Shown: piece after piece, positions 18,502-27,158 of the stretch | Layout of the letters: each line of letters starts with the position of its first letter | Numbering within the stretch: position 1 is the stretch's first letter | NCBI GenBank assembly: GCA_958428365.1 | Contig: CAUAFT010000007.1 | Location: 86,008-150,007, forward strand | From: an uncultured Lachnospiraceae bacterium | GTDB lineage: Bacteria > Bacillota > Clostridia > Lachnospirales > Lachnospiraceae | Reading direction: 5' to 3' | Length of the DNA: 64,000 nucleotides | Program-made: the position numbers and the translations under genes | The notes under the pieces: generated by a model | The model's database searches: none | What the model was told of the DNA's origin: nothing | Seen by the model: the letters and a program-made list of their open reading frames with translations, nothing else

Positions 18502-20361
18502 ATGAAGATTACACCGTATAAGATCATAAAGGGGATCCGGTATTTGAAACATTATGGACCGAAGGCATTTTTTGCCCGCCTGGAGGATAAGATGGAGCCG
18601 GATGAGGTTCCCTACGCTCCGTGGTATGAACACCACAGAGTGGGGGAGGAAGAACTGAAAAAACAGAGAAAATGCAGTGAGAAGTTCGGGATCCGGCCTA
18701 AAATCAGTATCATCGTACCCTGTTACCTGACGCCGGAGCAGTATCTGGTGGAGATGATGGATTCCGTGAGAGAGCAGTCCTATCTGGACTGGGAGCTGTG
18801 TCTTGCCGACGCCACTCCTACGGACGAGGTGGAGAAGGTCGTCGACGCTTATGTACAAAAATATGAGGAGAGGCGTATTATTTACCGTCATCTGGAAGAT
18901 AACCTTGGCATTGCGGGCAATACCAATGCCGGACTGGAACTGGCAGGGGGAGACTGGGTGGCGCTTTTAGACCACGACGATCTACTGGCAAAGGACGCCT
19001 TATTTGAGATCGTAAAAAAAATCAACGAAGATCCTGCCTATGGAGCAATCTACACAGACGAGGACAAGGTGGAGGAACAAAGGGGAACGTTGGTGCATTC
19101 CCAGCCTCACTTTAAGCCGGATTTCAGCATCGACCTGCTGCGGTCCAATAACTATATCACCCATTTTTTCTGTGTGAAAAAATCCATCGTAAAGGAACAG
19201 GGAGGATTCCGCAGTGAATTTGACGGTGCCCAGGACTATGATTTTATCTTAAGATGTACGGAAAAAGCGGAAAAGGTCGGCCATGTGCCCAGGGTTCTCT
19301 ACCATTGGAGATTACACAGCAGCTCCACGGCGGACAACCCTTTGAGCAAACGTTACGCCTATGACGCGGGACAGCGCGCCATCGAAGAACATCTGAAGCG
19401 CTGCGGCGAGGAGGGAACCGTATCCCAGTTAAAATTCTTTGGATTTTATCAGGTAAGATATCAGACGAAAGGAACTCCCCTTGTCTCCATTATCATTCCA
19501 AACAAGGATGAATCCAGGACCTTAAGACGTTGTGTGGAATCCTTGCAGCAGACGGAATATCAGAATTATGAAGTCATCATTGTGGAAAATAACAGCGTGG
19601 AGGAGGAGACCTTTGCTTATTACAGTGAACTCTGCGGGGAGCCTTATCGGAAAGGCAGTATGCAGTTGTCCTGTTCAGGAACACTATCCGGCGGGCAGAG
19701 CGTACAGGTAGTCACCTGGGAGGGGGACTTCAACTATTCAGCCATCAATAATTTCGGAGCGGGCTTTGCCGGAGGAGAATATCTGGTTCTTCTCAATAAC
19801 GATATTGAGATCCTGACCGGAGACTGGATAGAACAGCTCCTTGGAAACTGTCAGAGGGAAAAGGTGGGAATCGTTGGAACAAGACTCTACTATCCCGACA
19901 ACACCTATCAGCATGCCGGAATCGTGGTGGGCATTGACGGAATTGCCGCGAATATATATCCGGGAATGCGCAGGGAGCGGGAGGGCTATCTTCACAAGGC
20001 AGCGTTACAGCTCAATTACAGCGCCGTCACGGCAGCGTTTCTCATGATAAAGAGAGAAGTCTTTGACAGGATCGGCGGTTTTGAGGAGAGACTTGCCGTT
20101 GCTTTTAACGATGTGGATCTCTGCCTGCGGGTGGGAAAAGAGGGGTATCTCATCGTCTATGACCCGTATGTGGAGGCATACCACTATGAGTCCAAATCCA
20201 GAGGAAAAGAGGACACCAAAGAGAAGATCCGTCGTTTCGGTCAGGAGATCGAATTTTTCCGTACCCGGTGGATCGATTTTCTAAAAGCAGGAGATCCCTG
20301 CTATAATCCGAACTTTTCTCTTAAAAAGTGCAATTATGCCTTAAAACCCTACAAGAATTAA
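18502..20361 (+). CDS. Two-domain GT2 glycosyltransferase
   Basis: This 619-residue protein is a paralogue of the one at 14594 without its N-terminal accessory domain. Module one (about 70-290) has ISIIVPCYLT and LLDHDDLL. Module two (about 325-600) has VSIIIPNKDE, VENNSVEEETFAYY and LLNNDIEIL, and both genes end with the motif GDPxYNPNxxLxKxxxxLK. An insertion of about 20 residues (GSMQLSCSGTLSGGQ) lies in the second module. It probably adds two sugars or two linkages during repeat-unit synthesis. It is the last gene of the operon before the promoter at 20395. Confidence 0.88.
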   Translation: MKITPYKIIKGIRYLKHYGPKAFFARLEDKMEPDEVPYAPWYEHHRVGEEELKKQRKCSEKFGIRPKISIIVPCYLTPEQYLVEMMDSVREQSYLDWELCLADATPTDEVEKVVDAYVQKYEERRIIYRHLEDNLGIAGNTNAGLELAGGDWVALLDHDDLLAKDALFEIVKKINEDPAYGAIYTDEDKVEEQRGTLVHSQPHFKPDFSIDLLRSNNYITHFFCVKKSIVKEQGGFRSEFDGAQDYDFILRCTEKAEKVGHVPRVLYHWRLHSSSTADNPLSKRYAYDAGQRAIEEHLKRCGEEGTVSQLKFFGFYQVRYQTKGTPLVSIIIPNKDESRTLRRCVESLQQTEYQNYEVIIVENNSVEEETFAYYSELCGEPYRKGSMQLSCSGTLSGGQSVQVVTWEGDFNYSAINNFGAGFAGGEYLVLLNNDIEILTGDWIEQLLGNCQREKVGIVGTRLYYPDNTYQHAGIVVGIDGIAANIYPGMRREREGYLHKAALQLNYSAVTAAFLMIKREVFDRIGGFEERLAVAFNDVDLCLRVGKEGYLIVYDPYVEAYHYESKSRGKEDTKEKIRRFGQEIEFFRTRWIDFLKAGDPCYNPNFSLKKCNYALKPYKN

Positions 20362-20394
20362 CAGGGATTTCACACAAAGTTAAGAATCTCTACA

Positions 20395-20424
20395 TTGTCC
20401 AACATCTGGAAGATGTGGTATACT
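20395..20424 (+). promoter_or_regulatory. Promoter for the priming transferase gene with a palindrome in its spacer
   Basis: TTGTCC (20395-20400), an 18-base spacer and TATACT (20419-20424). The spacer contains ACATCT (20402-20407) and AGATGT (20411-20416), an inverted repeat with a 3-base centre. This is a typical place for a repressor or MerR-like activator to bind. Confidence 0.6.
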
Positions 20425-20443
20425 GTTCGTGAAAGGATTGAGT

Positions 20444-20464
20444 CTGGGAGCCGGCGGCTCCCAG
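20444..20464 (+). promoter_or_regulatory. Strong hairpin in the 5' leader of the priming transferase
   Basis: CTGGGAGCC (20444-20452) pairs perfectly with GGCTCCCAG (20456-20464) around a GGC loop. No T-run follows, so it is not a standard terminator. It may stabilise the leader or serve as a processing or protein-binding site. Confidence 0.5.
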
Positions 20465-20543
20465 GTCTGTCCCTGCAATCTGATAAAATATTACACAGAC
20501 AAAATGTCTGAGATCTTTCTTAGACAGATCAGGAAAAATAACC

Positions 20544-21956
20544 ATGTATCAAAAAGAAAAACGAAGCTGGGTCAAGCATATCGACTTCACCTTAGTCGAT
20601 ATGCTGGCTTTGCAGTTAGCCTATATAATTTCATATTTCATCCACACGGAACGGCCCTTTGGTCCGCTTCCCTATGCAGATGAATACTACGGAAGAATGG
20701 CAGTCATCATCATTATGGTGGATATCTGTATCGTGTTCTTTTTTGAATCTTACACAGGAATCCTGCGCAGAAACAAGATTCAGGAACTTAAGGCAGTGTT
20801 CATTCACTGTACCCTTATTTTTGGTGCGATACTGATCTACATGTGGGGAACCAAGCAGGCGGCCATCTATTCCAGACAGGTGATCTTTGTGTTCTGGGTA
20901 TTGTCCATGGTGCTGGTATATATTTTCCGATGTCCGCTGAAAATCTATATTCGCCAGAAGATGTTATCCGGCAGAAGCCTGTCTAAAATGGTGATCGTGA
21001 CCGAGGATGGCAGGGCGGAGGACTGTATCCGGGACTTTACGGGAACCAGATACAAGGAATTTGAAGTATCAGGCGTGGTGATCATGGACAGGGTACGCAC
21101 CGGAGAACAGATCCATGGGATTCCGGTGGTCGCCTCCGATGAGGACTGTATGGAATACATGAGGACGAACGTGGTGGACGAGGTCTTTTTGGATCTGGGA
21201 GCCAAGGGGGAGGCACTGGCGGAGGAATTGCTGGAGCTGGGAGCGACCGTGCACAGGAATCTCTTAAGAAGCACGGAACTGCCGTCAAACCGCATGGTGG
21301 AATCCTACGGAAAGTACATGGTGCTCACGGAGAGCCTGCGGATCGCCACGGAAAAGCAGCTTTTTTTCAAACGGCTGTTGGATATTGTGGGAAGTATTGT
21401 GGGGTTGATCTTCACCGGGATCGCCTTTGTGATCTTTGCGCCGATCATCAAGATCCAGTCGCCGGGACCGATCTTTTATTCCCAGATTCGAATTGGAAAA
21501 AATGGACGACGCTTTAAATTCTATAAATTCCGAACCATGGTGGTCAACGCCGATGAACTGAAAAAAGAACTCATGGAGCAAAATGAGATGGAGGGTCTCA
21601 TGTTCAAGATGGAGGACGATCCGAGGATCTTTGGCATTGGAAAGTTCATGAGGAAGTTTTCCATCGACGAGCTGCCCCAGTTCTGGAACGTGTTGAAAGG
21701 GGATATGAGCCTTGTGGGAACCAGGCCCCCTACAGAGGAGGAATTTGAGCAATATGAGCGTCATCACAAGGCAAGGCTGGGTATCAAACCGGGACTGACC
21801 GGAATGTGGCAGGTCAGCGGCCGCAGCGATATCAAGAACTTTGAAGAGGTGGTCGCCCTGGATACCAAGTACATTGCCAACTGGTCCATTGGACTGGATA
21901 TCAGGATTTTATTAAAGACCGTAGTGGTCGTTTTTACAGGAAAAGGATCGTCATGA
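20544..21956 (+). CDS. Polyprenyl glycosyl-1-phosphate transferase (initiating sugar transferase)
   Basis: This 470-residue protein has four or five N-terminal helices, a CoA-binding-like/NAD-fold middle region, and a C-terminal bacterial sugar transferase domain (about 270-470). Signature motifs are KRLLDIVGS, YKFRTM, FSIDELPQFWNVLKGDMSLVG, RPPTEEE and KPGLTGMWQVSGRS. It transfers a sugar-1-phosphate from a nucleotide sugar to undecaprenyl phosphate, the first step of polymer synthesis at the inner membrane. It has its own promoter with a spacer palindrome. The downstream GT2 gene overlaps its stop by 4 bases (ATGA), indicating translational coupling. Confidence 0.93.
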   Translation: MYQKEKRSWVKHIDFTLVDMLALQLAYIISYFIHTERPFGPLPYADEYYGRMAVIIIMVDICIVFFFESYTGILRRNKIQELKAVFIHCTLIFGAILIYMWGTKQAAIYSRQVIFVFWVLSMVLVYIFRCPLKIYIRQKMLSGRSLSKMVIVTEDGRAEDCIRDFTGTRYKEFEVSGVVIMDRVRTGEQIHGIPVVASDEDCMEYMRTNVVDEVFLDLGAKGEALAEELLELGATVHRNLLRSTELPSNRMVESYGKYMVLTESLRIATEKQLFFKRLLDIVGSIVGLIFTGIAFVIFAPIIKIQSPGPIFYSQIRIGKNGRRFKFYKFRTMVVNADELKKELMEQNEMEGLMFKMEDDPRIFGIGKFMRKFSIDELPQFWNVLKGDMSLVGTRPPTEEEFEQYERHHKARLGIKPGLTGMWQVSGRSDIKNFEEVVALDTKYIANWSIGLDIRILLKTVVVVFTGKGSS

Positions 21957-22711
21957 CAGATATTTCAGTTGCCATCGTGGCTTATAATAATGAAGAAGAA
22001 GTAAGAAATGCGGTATGTTCCATCAGGGAGCATACCGCAAAAACAATTACAAAGAAGATTTATGTGATAGACAACAGCACCATCCAAAATCAGCTTAGGG
22101 AACTGGCAGATGACGAGGTAGTCTATATCAAGACGGAAAAGAATCTGGGATTCGGAGCAGGACATAATCTGGTTTTGCCCGAACTGGATTCGGAATTTCA
22201 CGCCATCGTCAACCCTGACATTATTCTGAAAGAGGACAGTCTTTCTGTCTTAGCGGAGTTTCTTAGGCATCAGAAAGCGGATATGGTGGTTCCAAGGATC
22301 CTGGATGAGGACGGAACCTTGCAGAGATCTTACCGTCGGGAGATCACCCTGGGGGATATGCTGATCCGTCGTCTGCCCCTTCCTTTTGCGAAGAGGAGAC
22401 AGGCATATCATACCATGGAGGATATGGATTATGAAAAGGTCTTTCCGGTGCCCTTTGCCCACGGCTGTTTTTATCTGATCCGCACGGAGGTCTTTCGGGA
22501 GCTGGGAGGATTTGATCCCCGCTATTTTCTCTACATGGAGGACGCGGACCTGTGTAAGAGGGTCAATGAGAAGGGAGGGCTTTTCTACTGTCCCGATACG
22601 GCAGTCATCCACAAGTGGGAGAAGGGATCGGCGAAGAGCAAAAAACTTCTCTGGATCCACATTCGTTCCATGTGCGCGTATTTCAGAAAATGGGGGTGGA
22701 AATTGTGGTAG
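21953..22711 (+). CDS. GT2 glycosyltransferase, rhamnosyltransferase-like
   Basis: This 252-residue single-domain GT2 enzyme has ISVAIVAYNN at the start, the NPDI motif (in HAIVNPDIIL) as the DXD equivalent, and FDPRYFLYMEDADLCKR near the end, where the second acidic cluster lies. This pattern is seen in WbbL-like rhamnosyltransferases that add the second sugar to the lipid-linked primer. Coupling to the priming transferase through an ATGA overlap fits that role. The next glycosyltransferase begins inside its last codons. Confidence 0.85.
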   Translation: MTDISVAIVAYNNEEEVRNAVCSIREHTAKTITKKIYVIDNSTIQNQLRELADDEVVYIKTEKNLGFGAGHNLVLPELDSEFHAIVNPDIILKEDSLSVLAEFLRHQKADMVVPRILDEDGTLQRSYRREITLGDMLIRRLPLPFAKRRQAYHTMEDMDYEKVFPVPFAHGCFYLIRTEVFRELGGFDPRYFLYMEDADLCKRVNEKGGLFYCPDTAVIHKWEKGSAKSKKLLWIHIRSMCAYFRKWGWKLW

Positions 22712-23454
22712 ATGACGAAAAAATATCCGTTGCCCTGACGACTTACAATGGAGAGGCGTATCTGAAAGAGCAGCTGGATTCTATTTTATGCAATTTAAGA
22801 GAGCAGGATGAACTCATCATATCCGACGACGGTTCCAAGGACAATACCCCTGAGATCCTGCGGGAATACGGGGAAAAAGATCCCCGGATCCATCTGCTCA
22901 AAGGACCGGGGCAGGGAATTAAAAAAAACGTAGAGCACGCCATAAGACATTGCACAGGAGCTTACATCTTCCTGGCGGATCAGGACGATATCTGGATGCC
23001 GGATAAGGTGGAGCGGGTGCTGGAGGTCTTTCGGAGGGAGGGCTGCCATCTGGTCATCCATGACGCGAGAGTCATTCAGGCGGGAGACCGGGAAGATATC
23101 GTGATGGATTCCTTCATGGAATTTCGGGGCGCAAAGCCGGGAGTAGGGAAAAATATTTTCAAAAACAGCTATATCGGCTGCTGCATGGCGTTTGCCTCCG
23201 AGTTGAAAGAAGCGGTGCTTCCAATTCCCCAGGATATAGAGATGCATGATCAGTGGATTGGAATCTTGAACGATTACTGTTATGGAGATTCCTGTTTTTT
23301 CAGGGAACCGTTACTCCTATACCGCAGGCACGGACAGAATAATTCGGGTATGACCCACTATGGGGTTGTCAAAATGATACGGAACCGGGTCGTTTTTTCT
23401 TTCCGTTTTTTACAGAGAATGCCCAAAATTCATAAAAGAAGACAGCAGTTTTAA
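22705..23454 (+). CDS. GT2 glycosyltransferase
   Basis: This ~249-residue enzyme has ISVALTTYNGEAYLKEQLDSI, SDDGSKDNT and FLADQDDIW, the classical GT2 donor-binding motifs, and a C-terminal MHDQWIG segment. I prefer GTG at 22705, six bases after a GGGGGTGG ribosome site and overlapping the upstream stop by 7 bases; ATG at 22690 is the alternative. It closes the polysaccharide locus, since a promoter and an LCP gene follow. The sugar moved is unknown. Confidence 0.82.
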   Translation: MVDDEKISVALTTYNGEAYLKEQLDSILCNLREQDELIISDDGSKDNTPEILREYGEKDPRIHLLKGPGQGIKKNVEHAIRHCTGAYIFLADQDDIWMPDKVERVLEVFRREGCHLVIHDARVIQAGDREDIVMDSFMEFRGAKPGVGKNIFKNSYIGCCMAFASELKEAVLPIPQDIEMHDQWIGILNDYCYGDSCFFREPLLLYRRHGQNNSGMTHYGVVKMIRNRVVFSFRFLQRMPKIHKRRQQF

Positions 23455-23477
23455 TAAAAATTTAAGAAAAATGACAG

Positions 23478-23506
23478 TTGTCCTCTTAGTCAATATATTG
23501 TATTAT
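23478..23506 (+). promoter_or_regulatory. Promoter upstream of the LCP gene
   Basis: TTGTCC (23478-23483), a 17-base spacer and TATTAT (23501-23506). Transcription would begin near 23513, giving a leader of about 140 bases that contains repeat copy B and a strong hairpin. Confidence 0.6.
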
Positions 23507-23521
23507 AGGAAAAGAATGTTT

Positions 23522-23580
23522 TTTATTTCATAGGAATTTTGGATTTCCTATGCAATAAAAAGCCCTCCGGGCAGGATCGC
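23522..23580 (+). repeat. Intergenic palindromic repeat, copy B
   Basis: TTTATTTCATAGGAA and GGATTTCCTATGCAATAAA form imperfect arms. The following AAAAAGCCCTCCGGGCAGGA matches the sequence after copies E and F. As in other copies it begins in a T-run (23519-23524). Confidence 0.75.
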
Positions 23581-23590
23581 ACTGCGGCGG

Positions 23591-23620
23591 AGAATCTCGC
23601 GAAGCGAGATTCTTTTATTC
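23591..23620 (+). terminator. Terminator-like hairpin within the LCP leader
   Basis: AGAATCTCGC (23591-23600) pairs perfectly with GCGAGATTCT (23604-23613) around GAA, followed by TTTATTC. It lies between the likely promoter and the LCP start, so it could attenuate transcription. Confidence 0.6.
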
Positions 23621-23655
23621 TGCGAAATTATGAGAAATTTGATGGAGAAATAGAG

Positions 23656-24735
23656 ATGAGCAAAGAAGAAGCGAGAAGAAAAAATACAAAAGGTAAGAGA
23701 CGTGTGAGTAAGAAGCAGCGGCGTAAGAGAAAGATCATTATTTTTGCCATAGAGATCGTGGTATTGCTGATCCTGCTCGCATTGGTATTCGTTTGGCTGA
23801 AATTGAGTAAAATAGAACAGAAGAAGTTAGATGAAAGCAAGATGATCATCAATGAACTGCAAAGCGACGACGGCTATACCTCCATTGCGGTCTTCGGATT
23901 GGACAACCGTTCCAATGGAGATCTGGAAAAGGGAAACAGCGACGTGATCATGATCGCAAGTATCAATGATGATACGAAGGAAGTGAAGCTCTGTTCTGTT
24001 TACCGCGACACCTATCTGGACCGTGGGGAGAGTTCTTACGGCAAGGCGAATGCAGCTTATTCCAAAGGAGGACCGGAGCAGGCGATCTCCATGTTAAATA
24101 AGAACCTGGATCTGGGTATTAAGAAATATGTAACCGTGGATTTTAATGCAGTGACCAGCTGCGTAGATGCTTTGGGCGGCGTGGAACTGGATATTACTGA
24201 GGAAGAACTGGAATGGATCAACAGCTATATTGAGACCACGGCAGACGTTACAGGTGCAACGCCGAAATTCATCAACCAGACGGGAAAACAGCTCTGCGAC
24301 GGAACTCAGGCTACGGCATATGCGAGAATCCGTTATACTACCGGCGATGATTTCAAGCGTGCGGAGCGTCAGAGAATCGTTATTGAGCAGATGTTTGAAA
24401 AGGCAAAGACCTCCAACATTTCAAAACTCAACAAGGTCATTGACTCGGTATTTGACGAGGTATCCACGAACCTGACCCAGAAGGAGATCCTGGCGCTGGC
24501 ATCAGCAGCCTTTGAGTATCAGATGGCTGAGACCGCGGGATTCCCGTTTGAAAAGGACACCGATACCATTGGCAGTAAGGGAAGTGTTGTCATTCCATGT
24601 GATCTGGTATCCAATGTGAGTCAGCTTCACGAGTATTTATATAATGATACGGAGTATGAGGCTTCCGCGACCGTACAGGAGATCAATGATAAGATCATCA
24701 ATGATACGGGCAGACATGCGGGAGACGGTTATTAA
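23656..24735 (+). CDS. LCP (LytR-CpsA-Psr) family glycopolymer ligase
   Basis: This 359-residue protein has a basic N-terminus (KKQRRKRK), one helix at about residues 29-50, and an extracytoplasmic LCP domain. Conserved elements are SDVIMIASIN, VYRDTYL with a catalytic arginine, YVTVDFNAV, and YARIRYTTGDDFKRAERQR. These enzymes transfer lipid-linked wall polymers to peptidoglycan or to proteins, which suits its place after the polysaccharide locus. The ATG at 23656 is preceded by GGAG at 9 bases; the open frame extends upstream to 23539 but through the repeat and hairpin. The C-terminus is short after the LCP core. Confidence 0.92.
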   Translation: MSKEEARRKNTKGKRRVSKKQRRKRKIIIFAIEIVVLLILLALVFVWLKLSKIEQKKLDESKMIINELQSDDGYTSIAVFGLDNRSNGDLEKGNSDVIMIASINDDTKEVKLCSVYRDTYLDRGESSYGKANAAYSKGGPEQAISMLNKNLDLGIKKYVTVDFNAVTSCVDALGGVELDITEEELEWINSYIETTADVTGATPKFINQTGKQLCDGTQATAYARIRYTTGDDFKRAERQRIVIEQMFEKAKTSNISKLNKVIDSVFDEVSTNLTQKEILALASAAFEYQMAETAGFPFEKDTDTIGSKGSVVIPCDLVSNVSQLHEYLYNDTEYEASATVQEINDKIINDTGRHAGDGY

Positions 24736-24755
24736 AAAAGCAGGCACAACGATGT

Positions 24756-24793
24756 GATAGGAATATGCATAGTCATATTCCTATCCTTATAAT
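24756..24793 (+). promoter_or_regulatory. Perfect 12-bp hairpin and -10 element upstream of glmS
   Basis: GATAGGAATATG (24756-24767) and CATATTCCTATC (24774-24785) form a perfect inverted repeat with a 6-base loop. TATAAT (24788-24793) lies just after it. A -35 for that -10 would fall within the repeat, so the repeat could be an operator. It resembles the palindromic repeat family only loosely. Confidence 0.45.
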
Positions 24794-24797
24794 ATAG

Positions 24798-24872
24798 GTA
24801 ACTGTTCAGAGCGAAGGCGAGTTGTATAAAAGCTGTGAAGCGGCGATTTTTTGAATGGATCTGAGCAGTTAC
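24798..24872 (+). promoter_or_regulatory. Structured glmS leader with 13-bp closing stem
   Basis: GTAACTGTTCAGA (24798-24810) pairs with TCTGAGCAGTTAC (24860-24872) with one G-U pair, enclosing about 50 bases. It ends 30 bases before the glmS start. I do not see the conserved AGCGCCAGAACU-type core of the glmS ribozyme, so this would be another kind of leader, repeat or RNA element. Confidence 0.5.
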
Positions 24873-24902
24873 GAATATAGATAGAAAAGATGGGAGAACA
24901 AT

Positions 24903-26729
24903 ATGTGTGGAATCGTAGGTTATATTGGAGAGAGCCAGGCGGCTCCGGTCTTACTGGAAGGGCTGTCAAAACTGGAATATCGTGGATATGATTCTGCCGG
25001 CATGGCAGTATTTGACGGAAAGCAGATCCATGTACAAAAAGCGACGGGAAGATTGAAGGTGTTAAGCGAACTTACCCATGACGGCACCCTGCTTCCTGGA
25101 ACGGTGGGGATCGGACACACCCGCTGGGCAACCCATGGGGAACCGTCGGATACCAATGCTCATCCGCATTGCAACCGGGATGGCAGTATCGCAGTGGTTC
25201 ATAACGGTATCATTGAAAACTATTTAAAACTTCGGAAGAAACTACAGGATAAGGGCTACGAGTTCTTGTCCGAGACAGACACGGAAGTTTTAGCACATCT
25301 TCTGGATTACTATTATAAAGGAGATCCGTTGGAGGCCATCACCAAGATCATGCACCGGGTAGAGGGTTCCTATGCCCTTGGTATCATTTTCATCGACCAT
25401 CCGGATGTGATCTATGCGGTCAGAAAAGACAGCCCGCTGATCGTGGGAAAAGGTTCTGACGGAAATCTCATCGCTTCGGACGTTCCGGCGGTTTTAAAAT
25501 ATACCAGAGAAGTATTCTTCATTCAGAATGAAGAGATCGCCCGTCTCTCCAAAGACGATATTGAATTTTTCAATGTGGATGGAGAGCCGATCCAAAAGGA
25601 GAGCAAGACCATCGAGTGGGACGTTAACGCTGCGGAAAAAGGCGGCTACGAACATTTTATGTTGAAGGAAATGTACGAACAGCCAAAGACCGTGCGGGAT
25701 ACCTTAAGTCCAAGGATCAAGGGCAATCAGGTCGTGATCGAAGAACTGGGGATGACCGACGAGGAGATCCGTCAGATCAACCGGATTCATATCGTGGCCT
25801 GCGGCTCTGCCTACCACACCGGAGTTACGGCAAAATACGTCTTTGAGGGAATGGCAAGGATCCCGGTAGCTGTGGATCTGGCGTCGGAGTTCCGTTACCG
25901 TCAGCCGATCCTGGATGAAAAAGATCTTGTGATCATCATCAGCCAGTCGGGAGAGACCGCAGATTCGCTGGCAGCCTTAAGGGAAGCGAAAGAGCAGGGC
26001 GTAAAGACTCTTGGAATCGTAAATGTGGTGGGAAGCTCCATCGCAAGAGAGGCGGATAAGGTTATGTATACCTGGGCGGGACCGGAGATCTCCGTGGCCA
26101 CCACCAAGGCATACAGCGCCCAGCTCATCGCTCAGTATCTTCTGGCGATCAAGTTTGCGGCGGTTCGCGGAAAACTCAGTCAGGAGGAAGTGGAGGAACT
26201 GCTGGTAGATCTGCGCAGACTGCCGGATCAGATCGGACTGCTTCTTTCCAATAAAGAAAGGATTCAGAAGTTTGCCAACCGCTACATTGCGGCAAAGGAC
26301 GTCTTTTTTATCGGAAGAGGGATCGACTATGCCATCTCCATGGAAGGTTCCCTGAAGCTGAAGGAAATCTCCTATGTTCACTCCGAGGCATATGCGGCGG
26401 GAGAATTAAAGCACGGAACCATCTCGCTGATCGAGGATGGCACCCTGGTGGTTGCGGTGGCAACCCAGGAGGATCTCTTTAAAAAGACCGTGAGCAACAT
26501 GGTGGAGGTTAAGACCCGCGGCGCCTTCGTGATGGCGGTCACCAACGAGGGGAATACTGAGATCGAGAAAGCGGCGGATTATGTGGTCTATGTGCCCCAG
26601 ACAAATAAATATTTTACCAATTCACTGGCGATCATTCCGTTGCAGTTGTTTGGATATTATGTATCTGTTGGAAAGGGTTGTGATGTGGATAAGCCGAGGA
26701 ATCTGGCGAAGTCGGTGACGGTGGAGTAG
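24903..26729 (+). CDS. glmS: Glutamine-fructose-6-phosphate aminotransferase
   Basis: This 608-residue enzyme is full length for GlmS. The N-terminal glutaminase domain starts with MCGIVGYIG, so Cys2 becomes the nucleophile after Met removal; GHTRWATHG and HNGIIEN complete the site. Two SIS sugar-isomerase domains follow, with SQSGETADSLAAL in the first, and the protein ends in the typical KPRNLAKSVTVE. It makes glucosamine-6-phosphate, the entry point to UDP-GlcNAc for peptidoglycan and surface glycans. GGGAG precedes the ATG. A structured leader lies upstream and a giant inverted repeat downstream; both may affect expression. Confidence 0.98.
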   Translation: MCGIVGYIGESQAAPVLLEGLSKLEYRGYDSAGMAVFDGKQIHVQKATGRLKVLSELTHDGTLLPGTVGIGHTRWATHGEPSDTNAHPHCNRDGSIAVVHNGIIENYLKLRKKLQDKGYEFLSETDTEVLAHLLDYYYKGDPLEAITKIMHRVEGSYALGIIFIDHPDVIYAVRKDSPLIVGKGSDGNLIASDVPAVLKYTREVFFIQNEEIARLSKDDIEFFNVDGEPIQKESKTIEWDVNAAEKGGYEHFMLKEMYEQPKTVRDTLSPRIKGNQVVIEELGMTDEEIRQINRIHIVACGSAYHTGVTAKYVFEGMARIPVAVDLASEFRYRQPILDEKDLVIIISQSGETADSLAALREAKEQGVKTLGIVNVVGSSIAREADKVMYTWAGPEISVATTKAYSAQLIAQYLLAIKFAAVRGKLSQEEVEELLVDLRRLPDQIGLLLSNKERIQKFANRYIAAKDVFFIGRGIDYAISMEGSLKLKEISYVHSEAYAAGELKHGTISLIEDGTLVVAVATQEDLFKKTVSNMVEVKTRGAFVMAVTNEGNTEIEKAADYVVYVPQTNKYFTNSLAIIPLQLFGYYVSVGKGCDVDKPRNLAKSVTVE

Positions 26730-26739
26730 TGGAAAAATA

Positions 26740-26990
26740 AATACGTTGAGTGGAAACAATATAAGGAAGGTTCTGTTCCGGTCAGGGACATAAGACTTTC
26801 TAAAATGTTCTCGGAAGGCTGAGAGAGACGGACGCAACCGGCTCATATTCGCCCTCCGTGGCTCAGATTCGCCTTTCCCAGACATCCGTGTCTGGGAATT
26901 GCTGTTTTACGAGAGAACATTAAGAAAGTCTAATGTCCCTGACCAGTCGCAGAACCTTCCTTATATTGTTTCCTTCGGCGTTTTTACATT
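26740..26990 (+). repeat. Long inverted-repeat element after glmS
   Basis: Arms 26752-26775 and 26950-26973 pair perfectly over 24 bases. After a small internal loop, 26782-26812 and 26913-26942 pair almost perfectly. Outside the 24-bp arms, the stem continues by G-U pairs to an ACG/CGT base followed by TTTTT (26981-26985). The apical part holds a 10-bp hairpin (26875-26898, TTCCCAGACA/TGTCTGGGAA) and a direct repeat GGCTCATATTCGCC / GGCTCAGATTCGCC (26840-26853, 26860-26873). No open reading frame is evident. It may be a MITE-like element and could work as a terminator in either direction. The rest of the gap to 27158 shows nothing I can name. Confidence 0.85.
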
Positions 26991-27158
26991 TATAGCAGAA
27001 GGGTTTTTGGATTCTTGTGTCACGTTAGCTATACCCTGCAAAAACACAAACTCTTGAGCCTTTCTTCACAGACTGAACACAAAAACGGGTTAAAATCCTT
27101 ATTAGAATTAAGAAAACAAGAGAAGAATAATCATAAGTGCCAGAAAGGAGCAAATGAT

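Noticed and set aside
22615..22704. Longer N-terminus for the GT2 gene that ends at 23454
   Set aside because: The extension lies inside the upstream gene, lacks a ribosome site and adds residues before the normal GT2 start.
24736..24902. glmS ribozyme upstream of glmS
   Set aside because: The 167-base gap is short and I cannot find the conserved catalytic core; the visible stems do not match the ribozyme layout.
26740..26990. Retron-like msr/msd RNA
   Set aside because: The inverted repeats and hairpins recall one, but no reverse transcriptase gene is nearby.
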